DNA from: Kitagawia praeruptora
Lineage: Eukaryota > Streptophyta > Magnoliopsida > Apiales > Apiaceae
Reading direction: 5' to 3'
Assembly (NCBI GenBank): GCA_037693485.1
Contig: CM075352.1
Span: forward strand, 72,418,001-72,482,000
DNA: 64,000 bases
Below, one piece after another: positions 1 to 11,534 of this stretch; position 1 is the stretch's first letter, and each line of letters opens with the position of its first letter. The notes under the pieces are model-generated. The model was not told the origin of the DNA. It was given only the letters and a program-made list of their open reading frames with translations, and did no database searches. The translations under genes were made by a program, and so were the position numbers.

Positions 1-656
1 AAGATTTACCCAATACGAATCGGAGAGGTGAACTTGCAATTAATTCCTCTTTAGAATTGAATTTTTAGAGATTTAAATAAATAAAAGAGGAATGGAATTT
101 GTATGGATAGGTGGATATATATAATTGGGGGAAAATAATAATAATAAAAATAAAAATAAAAATAAATAAAATAAAATAAAATATGAAATAGAAGATGGAT
201 TGGGAATAATTTGAAATTAATATGGGGCTAGAATTAGGATTTTAGGTGGAGAAAATAATTAAAAAGAGGTTGGAATTGATTTAGGAGATGAATTGAATTT
301 AATATATATTAAAACATATAAACATACGTACAAAACAAACTAACAAACCTGGTCACCTAGACACAAAATCACCTGGACAGAAAATTTGTGAGATGCGGCG
401 CACATCTGGCGCTCACGCGCGGGAGTCTGGGCGCTTCTGCGTGGCTACGGTGCATGATGCGCGGGTGGATTCTGCGTGTTTCAGCGCTCCTGCGCGCGGC
501 TGGCGCATCTGGCGCTGGCGCATCCTGCAATATTTTTTTTTTTTTTTTTTTTGAAGGAAACATTCAAATTTTTTTTTTCTACACTAATGCGTGGGTTGCC
601 TCCCACGAAGCGCTCCTTTAACGTCAATAGCTTGACGCCGAATATACCTGGAAACT

Positions 657-1610
657 TTAATGAGGATAAAAAGCAAACAGATGCACATATCTACGAATTT
701 CTAATATAAGCATATTGTGCAAATAAACCTTAGATTCATTGAAAGGTACGAAAACTTTCAAGAACCTATCATGCTCAAGAGACTTGGAAACATCAAAATA
801 GCTAGAAAAGTCGTCAGAATAATCATTATAAGTACGACTCATATACTCCTCCCAAATAGGATCCTTATACTCTAAAGCAAGATTTTCAACTTCCTCAATC
901 TTAACTTCCTTCTCTTTTATAATTGGACACTCATCAATTTTAATCTCGTCTACCAATGTATTAAGCTCAAAATTTTCTAGATTTGGTAGAATTTCAATTG
1001 CATCCAAATTATCATTAATGCGCATGGGACAATTATCAACTACACAAGTAGACTCATTAGACACAACATTATCATCAATTGCTAAACAAGAATCATGGCA
1101 TAGAGGAAAATTGACACAAGGAGGAGTTCTATAACAACCTTCATGCCACACTTCTCGAACTTCCCAAATAAAATTATTTAGTTTAGCATTCTCCTCGTAC
1201 CAAGCTATTGAATCACATGGAATATCATTGTCACTAGCAATCTCTAAAGTTGGTTCATCAAAAACTCCCAAAGAAAGAAAGGGAGGATTAGACTGAGTTC
1301 CTTGAATCATTTTATTGAGCGCAATCTCCCAATCAGCAAGTAAAGAAGGATTAGACTGAGTTAAACTCGTATCAACATCATTACACATATATGGATAAAC
1401 ATCATCATGATATTGATTTTCAAACGAATATGAATAATCATTGCTAGGGGCATATGGAGCATAAAATGAGTTCTCAGAATAGAACGAATTCACCTGATAT
1501 GCATTACAATCCTCATAAGCATTGAATTGTGGGTAAGGATTGAAGTCTTGATATTGTTCCTGACTGTTGTAGAAATTCTGAGCATTGTTCCAACCAAAGT
1601 TGTACTCCAT
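657..1610 (-). CDS. Retroelement-encoded acidic protein, 317 aa, function unknown
   Basis: An intact ORF of 317 codons that starts about 160 nt downstream of the primer binding site, so it occupies the gag position of a minus-strand Ty3 element. The first 80 residues are very rich in Tyr, Asn, Phe and Gln; the rest is acidic (many Glu/Asp, several Ile-Glu runs) with scattered Cys. I see no zinc knuckle, protease or reverse transcriptase motif. It resembles the poorly characterised proteins of non-autonomous plant Ty3 elements, but I cannot name a family. The start is the first ATG after the leader. That it is a retroelement protein is inferred from position; its role is unknown. Confidence 0.5.
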   Translation of the reverse strand: MEYNFGWNNAQNFYNSQEQYQDFNPYPQFNAYEDCNAYQVNSFYSENSFYAPYAPSNDYSYSFENQYHDDVYPYMCNDVDTSLTQSNPSLLADWEIALNKMIQGTQSNPPFLSLGVFDEPTLEIASDNDIPCDSIAWYEENAKLNNFIWEVREVWHEGCYRTPPCVNFPLCHDSCLAIDDNVVSNESTCVVDNCPMRINDNLDAIEILPNLENFELNTLVDEIKIDECPIIKEKEVKIEEVENLALEYKDPIWEEYMSRTYNDYSDDFSSYFDVSKSLEHDRFLKVFVPFNESKVYLHNMLILEIRRYVHLFAFYPH

Positions 1611-1766
1611 CTAGTCTCTCTCCTCAAAACCTGTTTAAGTTGTCTACCTCAAAGAACCTGTAGACACACCAAAGAAAGAAATACAAAAAGAAAGAAAAGA
1701 AAAATATATACAAAGATAAAATCCAAACTACAAGAAACAATTAACCTAAACTCAATTATACTACCT

Positions 1767-1784
1767 TCCCCTGCAGCGGCGCCA
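1767..1784 (-). promoter_or_regulatory. Primer binding site, tRNA-Asp type
   Basis: On the minus strand the sequence is TGGCGCCGCTGCAGGGGA, close to the complement of the 3' end of plant tRNA-Asp (TGGCGCCGTTGCCGGGGA), three bases inside the LTR end at 1788. This is the usual primer of Athila/Tat-type Ty3 elements and fixes the element's orientation as minus. Confidence 0.75.
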
Positions 1785-1787
1785 ATT

Positions 1788-3029
1788 TGTTAGTAGTATT
1801 TTTGTGTGTTCGTTCTCAGGGAAGGACTAAATTTAATACAAAGTTCAGGTTTCTTATCTCTTTTCGTCTAGAAGTGTGTGAGAAGAATTTTGGGTTTGTG
1901 TATTAACTAAATTAACCAAGAACTAATTATAAGCACTAAGAATTGATTTTAAACTGAGATTCAAATATATAGGAAAACAATCTAAGAACTGGGGTTCTTC
2001 ACTTGGTCTCAATACATGCTCAATATTAATGTGATATCTGTGTTCCTACCTTGCTGAAAACAATTCTTCTAAAGTTATACTGCACCCTCCCAGGTTACAA
2101 TATAGTGCCTACAGCTACACCCTAATTGTCACTCCCGTGATACAATCAAAGTATATCTATAAACTGTTAAGTGCCAAGAATTATATGTCTCACAATTCTC
2201 CTATTAATCTCCCGATCTAATATTCAAATTATGTCTGTTAAATCATGTACTAAGATTGTAACTTCTCTCCCAAGCTTATTACAATCCCTAGAATACAATC
2301 AAAGGTTCATGACTCCCCTAATTGTGTTAAGATCTCATTAACAGATCAGCAAAGCAGAAAATCACGTAATCAAGCATGCATGAATACCAAGGAATACTAC
2401 CCAATCCTCAGATTAGAGAATTAGTTACGCATATTTAATAAAGAAAACATAATAATAATGATAATGAATGAAAACATAATATTGAAGAAAGAATTGAAGA
2501 TCGAAAGTACCTTGATAAGATTAAAAGCTATGAATTGTTATGATTTAAAATGGTAGAATGTGTTTATATAGGCTCTACAAATCTTGCCCAGCAAGATATT
2601 ACCTTCTATTACAATTAGGATTTAAAGAAGGTACCCAAAACTGCCCAGAATACAATTAGAATTAGAAAAAGGGCAAAACAGTAAATTCCCAGCCTTCTTT
2701 TACAAGAACACGTGCGCGACTTTATTCAGCTTATTTCTTGCACTTGTTTCCTATCCCAGGTTGTAGAAAATCTCTCAAGCTTCGCGTGAGCAGTAAGATC
2801 GCTGAAAACGGACTTCTAGAACTCCAGATATGGCCAAAACAGTATAAGCTGCGCAGCCTTCCCGGAAAATCCGAATTTTAATCAATTAAATCTCCAAAAA
2901 CGATAAAAGCTTAGATATTCTTGCAAACCTGCACAACTACACAAAACACATCAAAACTACACAAACTTGAGTCCAAAACAATCAATTTAAGCCGATATAG
3001 AATGTTCCAAGTGGATATAAAATCCACTT
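1788..3029 (-). repeat. 5' LTR of the minus-strand Ty3 element (LTR A)
   Basis: Begins (plus view) with TGTTAGTAG next to the PBS and runs to a palindrome around the GTGGATAT motif at about 3010-3028. It is related over most of its length, in reverse complement, to LTR B (3477-4990): shared blocks include the GCTGCGCAGC segment, the CCATATCTGGAG-like segment and the TTGGACTCAAG segment. The outer end lacks the terminal TGTTCC seen in LTR B, so LTR A is slightly truncated where it meets 3030. Divergence from LTR B is substantial, with indels, so they are not the two LTRs of one recent insertion. Confidence 0.65.
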
Positions 3030-3476
3030 ATCATGTTGTCTCAAAGATGTACTCTTGTAGGCTTAGCATGTTTACTAACTTATTCTTACATTTGACATGG
3101 GCTTGTGAGAACTTATGCATGTTCATTGAGTAGACTATGTGAATACTTGCACTTTCGACACCAAGACATTACGTATTTACTTTGATTCTTAAGTTGATAT
3201 GGCATGAGAGGATTTGAAGGTATGGTAGTAGTAGATTAATTGCATTTTCATTTAGTTGCATTCATGCATTGCATTGCATTAGGTTAAATGAATTTTGTGG
3301 GTACATTCGCTATAGGCCCTCACGAGACCTTACTCGTCCACTAGGGCTTCCTAGGGGTTTAAAGGGCTTGTTGCATATGCCAAATGCAACTGTGATCACC
3401 TACGGAAGTGGTACTAGTTAGTTAGTTAGTTGTAATTGTTAATGCTTGAGGACAAGCATCGGTTTAAGTTTGGGGG
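3030..3476 (+). mobile_element. 3' internal fragment of a plus-strand Ty3 element, ending in a polypurine tract
   Basis: About 450 bp of non-coding sequence that ends in GGTTTAAGTTTGGGGG (3461-3476), a polypurine tract directly before the TG of LTR B. The preceding GCTTGAGGACAAGC stretch is a familiar sequence upstream of the PPT in plant Ty3 elements. No coding domain remains. It lies between two LTRs of opposite orientation and so belongs with LTR B, not LTR A. Confidence 0.6.
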
Positions 3477-4990
3477 TGTTCCAAGTGGATTTTATATCCA
3501 CTTGGAGCATTCTAAATCGGCTTAAATTGATTGTCTTGGACTCAAGTTTCTTGTAGTTTTGATGTGTTTTACTTAGTTGTGCAGATTTACGAGAATGTTG
3601 ATTAAGGTTGATGCTTCTGTCGTTTTTGGAGATTTAATTGATTAAAATTCGGATTTTCTGGGAAGGCTGCGCAGCTTACACTGTTTTGGCCATATCTGGA
3701 GTTCTTTAAGTCTGTTTTCAGCGATCTTACTGCCCACGCGAAGCTTGAGAGATTTTCTACAACATGGAACAGGTGTTGCACGTGCAATTTGCGCCTGGTG
3801 GGGGCAGGAAGCACGACAAACAGAATGTTGGGAGCAGGGAAATTACTGTTTTGCCCTTTTCAAGTTCTAATTGTATTTTGGGCAGTTTTTAGCACCTTAA
3901 TTAAATTCTAATTGTAATAGAAGATAAATTCTTGCTGGGCAAGAAATCTAGAGCCTATAGAAACACATCTAGGCATTGTAATTTGTATCAATCGCTTTAT
4001 TATTGTAACATAGCTTAGATCTGCAAGGGAGAAAAGGAGAGAAAGATTCAACGCTCGTGACAAGCAACGGATCTAGATCTACTTCATCCTTTGTGTTGTT
4101 CTGAATTATAGATTTGTTTTCTCAACTCTTTATTTTTATAATATTTTTACTTCTTTCTTTCATATCTTGTTTAATATCATGTTTTCATCAAATCCCATGA
4201 CGATGAACGGTTCAATTATGAACTAAATCGTTGTCATGGGATTCTAACGGATTTATTTATGGAACTTAGTATATTGATGCTTTAAAGATCTGTGTGTGGT
4301 GTATATCTGATATCCTCGTATGGTTAATCTTAATGCTTTTAAATGCGTAGCTAACATCTAAATTGAATTGTTAATCTCTTGTGAAGTGAAAGTGGATCTT
4401 GAGATTTAGAACTTGCCATGCTAGCATAGGTTCATAATTGTTTATCAATATGATTTGTGGTGTGAGATGAAAATACTTATACTACCCTGTGTGATCTTAA
4501 TGGATAACTTGTTCTTGAACCGTTATGTTTTCAAATTCTATAGACATATAGGGTCTAAGCATAATTGGTGTCTATTCATCTTCTATCTCTTTTGTGGATG
4601 TATGTTTAGTTTGGTATGCGTATGCTGACAGGTAGCGTATACTTGTTTCGTGTTATCCGATCAGATATCAAAACCATTGCACATAGTGATTAAAAGCGTC
4701 AGATCTAAGCAAAGTATTTAATGAAGTTAGGATCCCATGTTATCTCTTGCAGAAGTAATTAGATTTAAATTCTCGTTAGTTAGTTAATTCTTAGTTTGTT
4801 AGTTTACTTCTTAGTTAATTTAATTTATTAAACCCAAAATTGTTATTTGTTTTAGCAGTGCATAATAACCATACATTGTTGCATATGTACAAAACTGAAT
4901 TAAAACCATAACCAGATCTCTGTGGGAACGAACTTGACTTCTATCTGTATTACTTGTGACCACGTACGCTTGCGTGATTTTGGCATAACA
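3477..4990 (+). repeat. 3' LTR of the plus-strand Ty3 fragment (LTR B)
   Basis: Starts TGTTCCAAGTGG right after the polypurine tract and ends near GGCATAACA at 4990. It contains a palindrome at its start (GTGGATTTTATATCCAC) and a GGGAACGAAC motif near the 3' end, also present in LTR A and in the solo LTR around 32,180. The right boundary is inferred from the CA dinucleotide and similarity to LTR A; no target site duplication could be confirmed because the left half of the element is missing. Confidence 0.6.
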
Positions 4991-5379
4991 GAAAGTGGTC
5001 ATAAATTTACATTGAAAATTGGAAATAAACATGTATTATAGGAAAACAAATTCTCAGATTACTATTGTGGCCGGGATGGAGGGGGAGTAATTTGGTGACC
5101 AGTGCACGCATACACATAAGTAACATACTTTTGCATGTCCAGGCTCACCTTAATACAAGATCAGCACATGCTAATTATTTTATATTTTTCTTTAGCTATA
5201 GTGTTTGATTGTGTTTGGTTAATTTTAATGTTCAATGTTTGATTGTGTTTGGTTAATTTTTATGTTCAATGTTTGATTGTGTTTGATTGTGTTTTATGTT
5301 CAATGTTTGATTGTGTTTGATTATTTTTTATGTTCAATGAACATTAAACAAATATTTAAATTTAATCTTTTTTTCTTAC
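4991..5379. other. Intergenic sequence with a Stowaway-like end and a short tandem repeat
   Basis: No gene. Around 5070-5090 the string GGGATGGAGGGGGAGTAA resembles the terminal sequence of Stowaway-type MITEs (CTCCCTCCGTCCC in reverse), but a second end was not found. From about 5200 to 5340 there is a tandem array of an approximately 34-bp unit (TGTTTGATTGTGTTTGGTTA plus a T-rich tail), four to five copies. The last five bases (CTTAC, 5375-5379) are the left target site duplication of Copia1. Confidence 0.5.
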
Positions 5380-5889
5380 TGTTGGGGAATATGGGTAATC
5401 ACTTGGATTTTTCCTGAAGTCGTGTGAACACTTTCAGATTGAAGTTATTTGTGGTTCACCCAAATAATTCAAACGGATAAAGTCAGAAATTCTGCAAGAA
5501 GAGAGAATGTGTTTTGTTGTGAATTTCAAATGAACCAACTATCTGAAAATGATTAATGCAACACCTATTTATAGATATCAACAGATGTGTCTTTTGCCAA
5601 TAGACACATCTCAAGATGTGTCTTTTGCCAACAGACACATCTCATTCTAACAGTCATGTCTAATACCAACAGACACATCTCAAGATGTGTCTTTTCCCAA
5701 CAGACACATCACATTCATCTCATTCTAACAGATGTGTTTGATATCAATGGACATGTCTCATAAGCAATAATACTGAAATCATAATGAACTCGAACAGAGC
5801 ATGCACTCCGCACTCTCCCGACTTGTTCGATGTAACATTACGATTACATTGATCAACTAGTCAATCCAATTACACTAAAATATCCAACA
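5380..5889 (-). repeat. Copia1 3' LTR (510 bp)
   Basis: Runs from TGTTGGGGAATATGGG to AAAATATCCAACA. It contains a TATA-like box on the minus strand (CTATTTATAG in plus view, 5565-5574) and, just to its right in plus coordinates, several inverted copies of AGATGTGTC/GACACATCT (5583-5745) able to form stem-loops in the transcript. It matches 10,447-10,725 plus 32,207-32,436 over its full length. Confidence 0.92.
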
Positions 5890-5908
5890 ATCCTCCCCCA
5901 TTTTAGCG
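5890..5908 (-). promoter_or_regulatory. Copia1 polypurine tract
   Basis: Minus-strand AAAATGGGGGAGGA directly upstream of the 3' LTR, the expected primer for plus-strand DNA synthesis. It confirms the minus orientation. Confidence 0.85.
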
Positions 5909-6405
5909 TAATCCATGATTAACTAAACAAAATCACAACAAACAACAAACTTATGCATAAATGAAATATCGCGACAATTGAATTTCACATTAGTATATTA
6001 CACATTCCAAATATTCGAATACCAAGGTGTCACTATGGATTCAACCTTCGTTATTCATAGTGAATACATGAAGATAATATACACATAAATTTACATTCTC
6101 AAATGTTCTCACTTGACACTATCTTTTACTAGCCTTGTGTCCTAATCCTTCATAAGCATATCAAAGCCAAGTCCTAGCTTCTTGAAGCGGCTAAACTTCA
6201 TGCTCATATAGGTAGTTCTTTTACTCTCGCACCTGCATATGCAATTTTTCAAAAGAACTATTAAGAAGATAAACTTCATCCTCCTTAACTTGCAGGTCTG
6301 AACACATACCTTGGGATGATACTTTAATGTGTTCCAATCTCTAGATGTTAAGCTTTCCACATTGAATTCAGCACCTAATGTCATATTAGATGGGAATTGG
6401 GTATC
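5909..6405 (-). other. Copia1 non-coding segment between pol stop and polypurine tract
   Basis: About 500 bp of AT-rich sequence between the pol stop codon and the polypurine tract. Short ORFs here show no recognisable domain. I see nothing else in it. Confidence 0.5.
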
Positions 6406-9400
6406 TCAACATGAGAGGTTTTTTATGGACTTTAAACCCATCCCCACAGCCGACTTGTGCACAAGATCTCTACTCAACCCTTTGGTTAGATGATCGGCTA
6501 AATTCTGTTGAGTTCTTATAAACTCCACTGATATAACTCCGTGTGTGATGAGCTCACGAATCATGCTGTGTCTAACACCTAAGTGTCTAGACTTGCCTTT
6601 GAACACTTGTCTATAAGCATTCGCCAAGGTAGACTCACTATCACATCTGATAGATATGGGAGATATCGGTTTAGGCCATAATGGAATCTCATAAATCAGA
6701 TTTCTTAGCCATTCAGCTTCTTTACCAGCCGCTGATAATGCCATAAATTCAGATTCCATCGTTGAATCAGTAATGCAACTTTGTTTCTTCGATGCCCAAG
6801 AGATAACACCTCCCCCAAGAAGGAATACCCATCCACTTGTGGAAGAATGATCTTCCTTATTGGAAATCCAACTTGCATCCGAATGACCTTCAATAACCGA
6901 TGGAAATCCAGTATATGTCAAACCATAATCCATGGTTCCTTTCAAGTACTTGAACACTCGGGTTAAGGCTTGCCAATGATGTGAACTTGGTTTGCTAGTG
7001 TACCTACTAAGCTTTCCAACAGTATAGGCAATATCTGGCCTAGTGCTAATCATGGCATACATAAGACTACCAATAGCCCTTGAGTATTCAAGTTGAGACA
7101 CTACAATACCTGTATTAGGTAGGAGTTTAATACTAGGATCAAGAGGAGTGCTAACAGGAGAACAATCCTTAAAGTTAAATCTTTTCAGAATATCCTCAAT
7201 ATAACGAGATTGAGAAATTGAAATACCATTGTTCTCACGTTTGATCCTTATACCAAGAATCACCTTAGCCTCCCCCATGTCTTTCATATCAAAATTAGAT
7301 GACAAGAACTTCTTGGTTCTATCCACTTTATTTTGGTCAGTACCAAAAATCAACATGTCATCCACATATAAACAAATTATTACTCCTTTACCAGAAGCAT
7401 CAAATTTGCTATATACACACTTGTCTGATTGGTTGGGAAAATAACCGTTAGACAAGACCACAGTATCAAATTTATCATGCCAATCCTTCGGTGCTTGTTT
7501 CACACCATAAATTGATTTCTTCAATTTACACACCTTGTTCTCACAACCAGGCATAACAAACCCTTCGGGTTGTTTCATATAAATCTCTTCATCTAATTCA
7601 CCATTCAAGAATGCAGTTTTCACATCCATTTGGTGAATGACAAGGTTGTGTATAGCAGCAAGTGCTATTAACAACCTAATAGTGGAGGTTCTAGCAACAG
7701 GAGCATAAGTATCAAAATAATTAATCCCTTCTTTTTGTCTAAAACCTTGGATTACCAATCTGGCTTTAAACTTATCTATGGTACCGTCCACCTTCATTTT
7801 CCTTTTGAAGATCCATCTGTTTCCCAATGCTTTACAGCCAGGGGGCAGATCACTCAATTCCCAAGTATTATTATTCATGATATAATCCATTTCATATTGG
7901 ATAGCTTCTTTCCAGAATGCAACATCCCTAGATTTCATAGCTCCGCTAAAAGTATTTGGATTCTCCTCAATAACAAAACAATATTGGTATTGATATTCAA
8001 TTTCATCTCTAGAGCCTTCTACTAGATAAAGATGAAAGTCATCTCCAAAAGACTTTGCTTTTCTAGCTCTAGTGCTTCTCCTAGGTTCAGACGGTCCATT
8101 CACATCTTCAGTAGAAACTGAGTTCCTACTAGAAGAATTCTGAAGCATGTCCCTTGGTCTAGGTATAAATGTAAATCTGTTTTCATCAAATATAGCATCT
8201 CTTGACTCGATAATCGAGTTCACAGATACATAGTCATTAGATTCTAACACATAGAATCTATATTCTATGGAATGCTCAGCATAACCAACAAATATGCAAT
8301 ATATACCTCGTTCACCCAAGTTTCTTCTTTTGGGTTCAATGAGTCTTACAACTGCTCTACATCCCCAAACTCTCAGAAAACTCAATTTTGGTGACTCTTT
8401 ATACCAAAGTTCATAAGGAGTAATCTTATTCCTCTTACTAGGAATTCAATTCAATAAATGACAGGCTGTCAAAATAGCCTCACCCCAAAATCCCTCACTC
8501 AAACCCGAGTAGGATAACAAGGAATTAAGCATTTCTTTCAAAGTCCTATTCTTTCTCTCTGCCACACCATTTTGTTGTGGTGTATAAGTAGCCGTGGTTT
8601 GATGTATTATACCAGTAGATTGAAAATAAACCGGATCATAATACTCACCTCCTCTATCAATACGTAGATTTTTAATCATGGTACTCTGATGTAGCTCTAC
8701 TTCATCTTTATAAATTTTAAAGAAGTCAAGAGCTTCATCCTTAGCATGTAATAAATATACATAGAAATATCTTGTAGCATCATCAATAAAAGTAACTACA
8801 TACTTTTTATTTCATAATGATGGTGTAGAATGGAAATCACACAAATCACTATGTATTAGTTCTAAAACATCAGACACCCTATTGACCTCCTTAAAGGGCA
8901 TTCTAGTTATCTTTGTTAACATGCATGTTTTGCATTTTTCATTGTCTAAATCAATAGCAGGTATGAGACTCATTTTTTAGATATCCTTTATTCTTTTGTA
9001 ATGTACATGTCCTAGTCTAGCATGCCATAATTCTGGTCTATTCAAATTATTGCTAGTACTAGTAGAAGCCATGCAAGCAGATTCATCAATAAATGGAGTA
9101 TTTACATTCAATATAAACATACAATTACACAAATAGCCAAAGCCAACAAAAGAGCCATGTTTTGACAATATATATTTGTCACTTTCATAAACTTGTTTAT
9201 ATCCACAATTGTTCAATACAACACCAGAGAAGAGACTCTTCCGAATCCCAGGAACATACAACACTTTATTTAACAATATACATTTGCCAGAAGTAAAAAC
9301 TATCTTGACATTTCCTAGTCCTTTGATCGGTTCAGTTGCAACATTTCCCATCTTTAAGATAGTTCCATCTTCGATTGGTTGAAAGTCTATGAACCAACGA

Positions 9401-10419
9401 AGATCTTTGCATACATGACTCGTTGCTCCTGAATCAACCCACCAAGCAACATTGTCATCCTGCACATAAAATGCCTCAGATATTAGTGATACATAATTCT
9501 GACCAGAATTATAATTTTGTATTAAAATCCGACCTTGTTGCTTTTCTGGATCCTTGGATCCACTTGGACCAGCATTTTGCTTTTCTTGCTTGCCTTTACC
9601 AACCCGACAATCCTTCTTGAAATGTCCAGGTTTGCCACACTTCCAACATGCCATCTTAGGCCTTTTGTTGGAAGAATTGTTGTTGTTTCCTTTAAACTTT
9701 CATTTATCACCCTTGCCATTCTTAGAGTTCTTGGAAGATCCACCATCTTCAACCATATTCATAGAAGAGTTACCGACTTGGTTCTTTCCCTTAGGATTAT
9801 TCTCAATTTCTTGAGTCCTCAAAGCCTCTTCAATTCTGAAGTGACTTCCAAGTTGAACTAGAGTCATATCATCTTTACTATGTTTCACGGAGTGTTTAAA
9901 ATCCTTCCATGATGGTGGTAGTTTGTCTATAACACCAGAAACTGAGATAGATTCATCCATCTTCAGATTGTGTTGGGCAAACTGTCCCAGAATCCTTAAC
10001 AATTCATTGTATTGTTCCATCACCGGTCTAGAATTGACCATTTTATAATTCATAAAATTACTGACCAGAAACTTCTTACTAGAAGCGTCTTCTGCCATGT
10101 ACTTGGATTCAAGAGAATCCCACAATTCTTTCGCTGACTCAACATTTTGATATATATCAAAAAGGGAATCAGACATACCGTTTAAGATGTGACCGCGGCA
10201 GATGTAGTCATCGTTTTCCCATTTGCAACGTTTCCTTGTTTGTTCAGCGGTTTCATCCTCAACCACTTCTGGAACGGGGGTACTCAAAACATATACAACC
10301 TTTAGCGTCGTCAATAGAAAATGCATCTTCTTCTGCCATCTTCTAAAATCCTGACCCTCAAACTTGTCCAATTTTGCAAACTTGCTTGTCATATCTTTTG
10401 CAGATTCTGCGTTCGCCAT
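6406..10419 (-). pseudogene. Copia1 gag-pol polyprotein, one frame broken by four stops
   Basis: Starts at ATG (10,417-10,419) 28 nt inside the LTR and stays in one frame to the stop at 6,406. Domains in order: gag of the UBN2 type with a CCHC knuckle (CWKCGKPGHFKKDC, about 9,620-9,650); aspartic protease (WWVDSGATSHV, about 9,430); integrase zinc region with HARLGH and CKTC; integrase core with TPQQNGVAERKNR (about 8,580); reverse transcriptase with FKARLVIQGF and the catalytic YVDDM (about 7,355); RNase H with SDASW and CITDSTMESEF (about 6,750). In-frame stops lie at 9700-9702 (TGA), 8977-8979 (TAA), 8812-8814 (TGA) and 8446-8448 (TGA). No frameshift is seen, so decay is by point nonsense mutation. 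Not functional as a polyprotein. Confidence 0.9.
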
Positions 10420-10446
10420 CTTCAGAAAATAGTTAACTTCAATCTT

Positions 10447-10725
10447 TGTTGGGGAATATGGGTTATCACTTCGATTTTTCTGAAGTCGTGTAAACACTTT
10501 CAGATTGAAGTTATTTGTGGTTCACCCAAATAATTCAATCGGATAAAGTCAGAAATTCTGCAAGAAGAGAGAATGTGTTTTGTTGTGAATTTCAAATGAA
10601 CCAACTATCTGAAAATGATCAATGCAACACCTATTTATAGATGTCAACAGATGCGTCTTTTGCCAATAGACACATCTCAAGATGTGTCATTTGCCAACAG
10701 ACACGTCTCATTCCAACAGTCATGT
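10447..10725 (-). repeat. Copia1 5' LTR, left half
   Basis: The first 279 bp (plus view) of the LTR, ending in CATGT, where the solo LTR has inserted. The rest of the LTR is 21.5 kb away at 32,207-32,436. About 11 differences from the matching part of the 3' LTR. No canonical initiator-tRNA-Met binding site (TGGTATCAGAGC) follows this LTR; only 28 nt separate it from the gag ATG. Confidence 0.9.
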
Positions 10726-11534
10726 TGATAACATGTATTTTATACATGTTTTTATATCTTAATCTCTTGAATTTTCGTTAGTTCCGAAGGTATTTTAATG
10801 GCATTTGCTATTGTTTTGTTTTTCAGTGGAATTCACTTAATTGTTGGATGAAGCCCTATTTTGGAGCTTAAAAGAAGAATTTGTCAAGAATAGAAGTGGA
10901 GATGCATGATCAAGAAGTTGGAGGTTAAAAGTGCGTGAATTTGAAGTTCCAAAAGTGCACATTCATTTTCCACGGTCCCGAAGGGTGTGTAAGCATTGCG
11001 GAAAATATTCATGGCCGTGCAGTTTGGTGTGAGTTCTTTGTAACTTAGTGCAGATTTATACACGGGCCTGTACACGGCTGTGCACCTGACTGTGAGTTTT
11101 GTGCTGAGCCAAAAATAGGGGGAAATTGACATATATATATACATCTCATCTTCTTCTCTTAACCTAACATCTAACACACTTCATCTTCTTCTTTGCCTCT
11201 TCAAGAACACAATTAGGGTTAGTAGGAATTAGAGAGGAGACATTAATTACTTGTAATCTAGCATTGATTATGAGTAACTAACTCCATTTATTTGGCTCAA
11301 GGAAGGATTTCTTGTACAAAACCCAATTCATTTTAAGTAAGATCTATTTCACTCTATCTTGAAAACTTGTGATGTATTGTTTATGATTTTGCTTTAAGAT
11401 TTGTAAGTTGCTTCATCTTGCTCTTCTTGTAATTTCAATTGCTAATTGTTTGTGCTAATCCGTAATTGTTAGTACATTCATTGTAGTAGCACAAGGTTTG
11501 GCGTGCCTAAACTTCAAGATTCAAGTACAAATAC
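10726..11534 (+). mobile_element. Ty3-type solo LTR, left part (interrupted by Copia2)
   Basis: Begins TGATAACATG immediately after CATGT (10,721-10,725) and is cut at 11,534 by Copia2. It joins 31,707-32,201, which ends ACTACCTTCA before the second CATGT (32,202-32,206). Together they make about 1.3 kb with no internal region, PBS or PPT, so this is one LTR left after LTR-LTR recombination. A GTGAACGAAC motif near the end matches Ty3 LTRs A and B in style. A TATA-like run (CATATATATATAC) lies at about 11,129-11,141. Plus orientation is inferred from that motif. Confidence 0.75.

Larger units (their letters stand above)
1..1787 (-). mobile_element. 5' internal part of a Ty3-type LTR retroelement (cut by window edge)
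   Basis: Read on the minus strand this is the region just inside a 5' LTR: a tRNA-Asp-type primer binding site next to the LTR, a leader of about 160 nt, then an acidic ORF (657-1610). Beyond the ORF, 560-640 reads on the minus strand as the short VGGNPR-type end common in plant Ty3 proteins, followed by homopolymer T tracts (531-553, 571-579), a GC-rich stretch (385-530) and AT-rich simple sequence (1-360). No reverse transcriptase is seen, so the element is either non-autonomous or continues past position 1. Assignment to the Athila/Tat side of Ty3 rests only on PBS type and LTR style. Confidence 0.6.

Noticed and set aside
388..709. Plus-strand ORFs across the GC-rich and poly-T stretch
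   Set aside because: They run through homopolymer T and GC-rich simple sequence, with no domain, and lie antisense to the retroelement reading direction.
6142..6384. 80-codon ORF after Copia1 pol
   Set aside because: Short, no domain, in the non-coding tail before the PPT of a decayed element.
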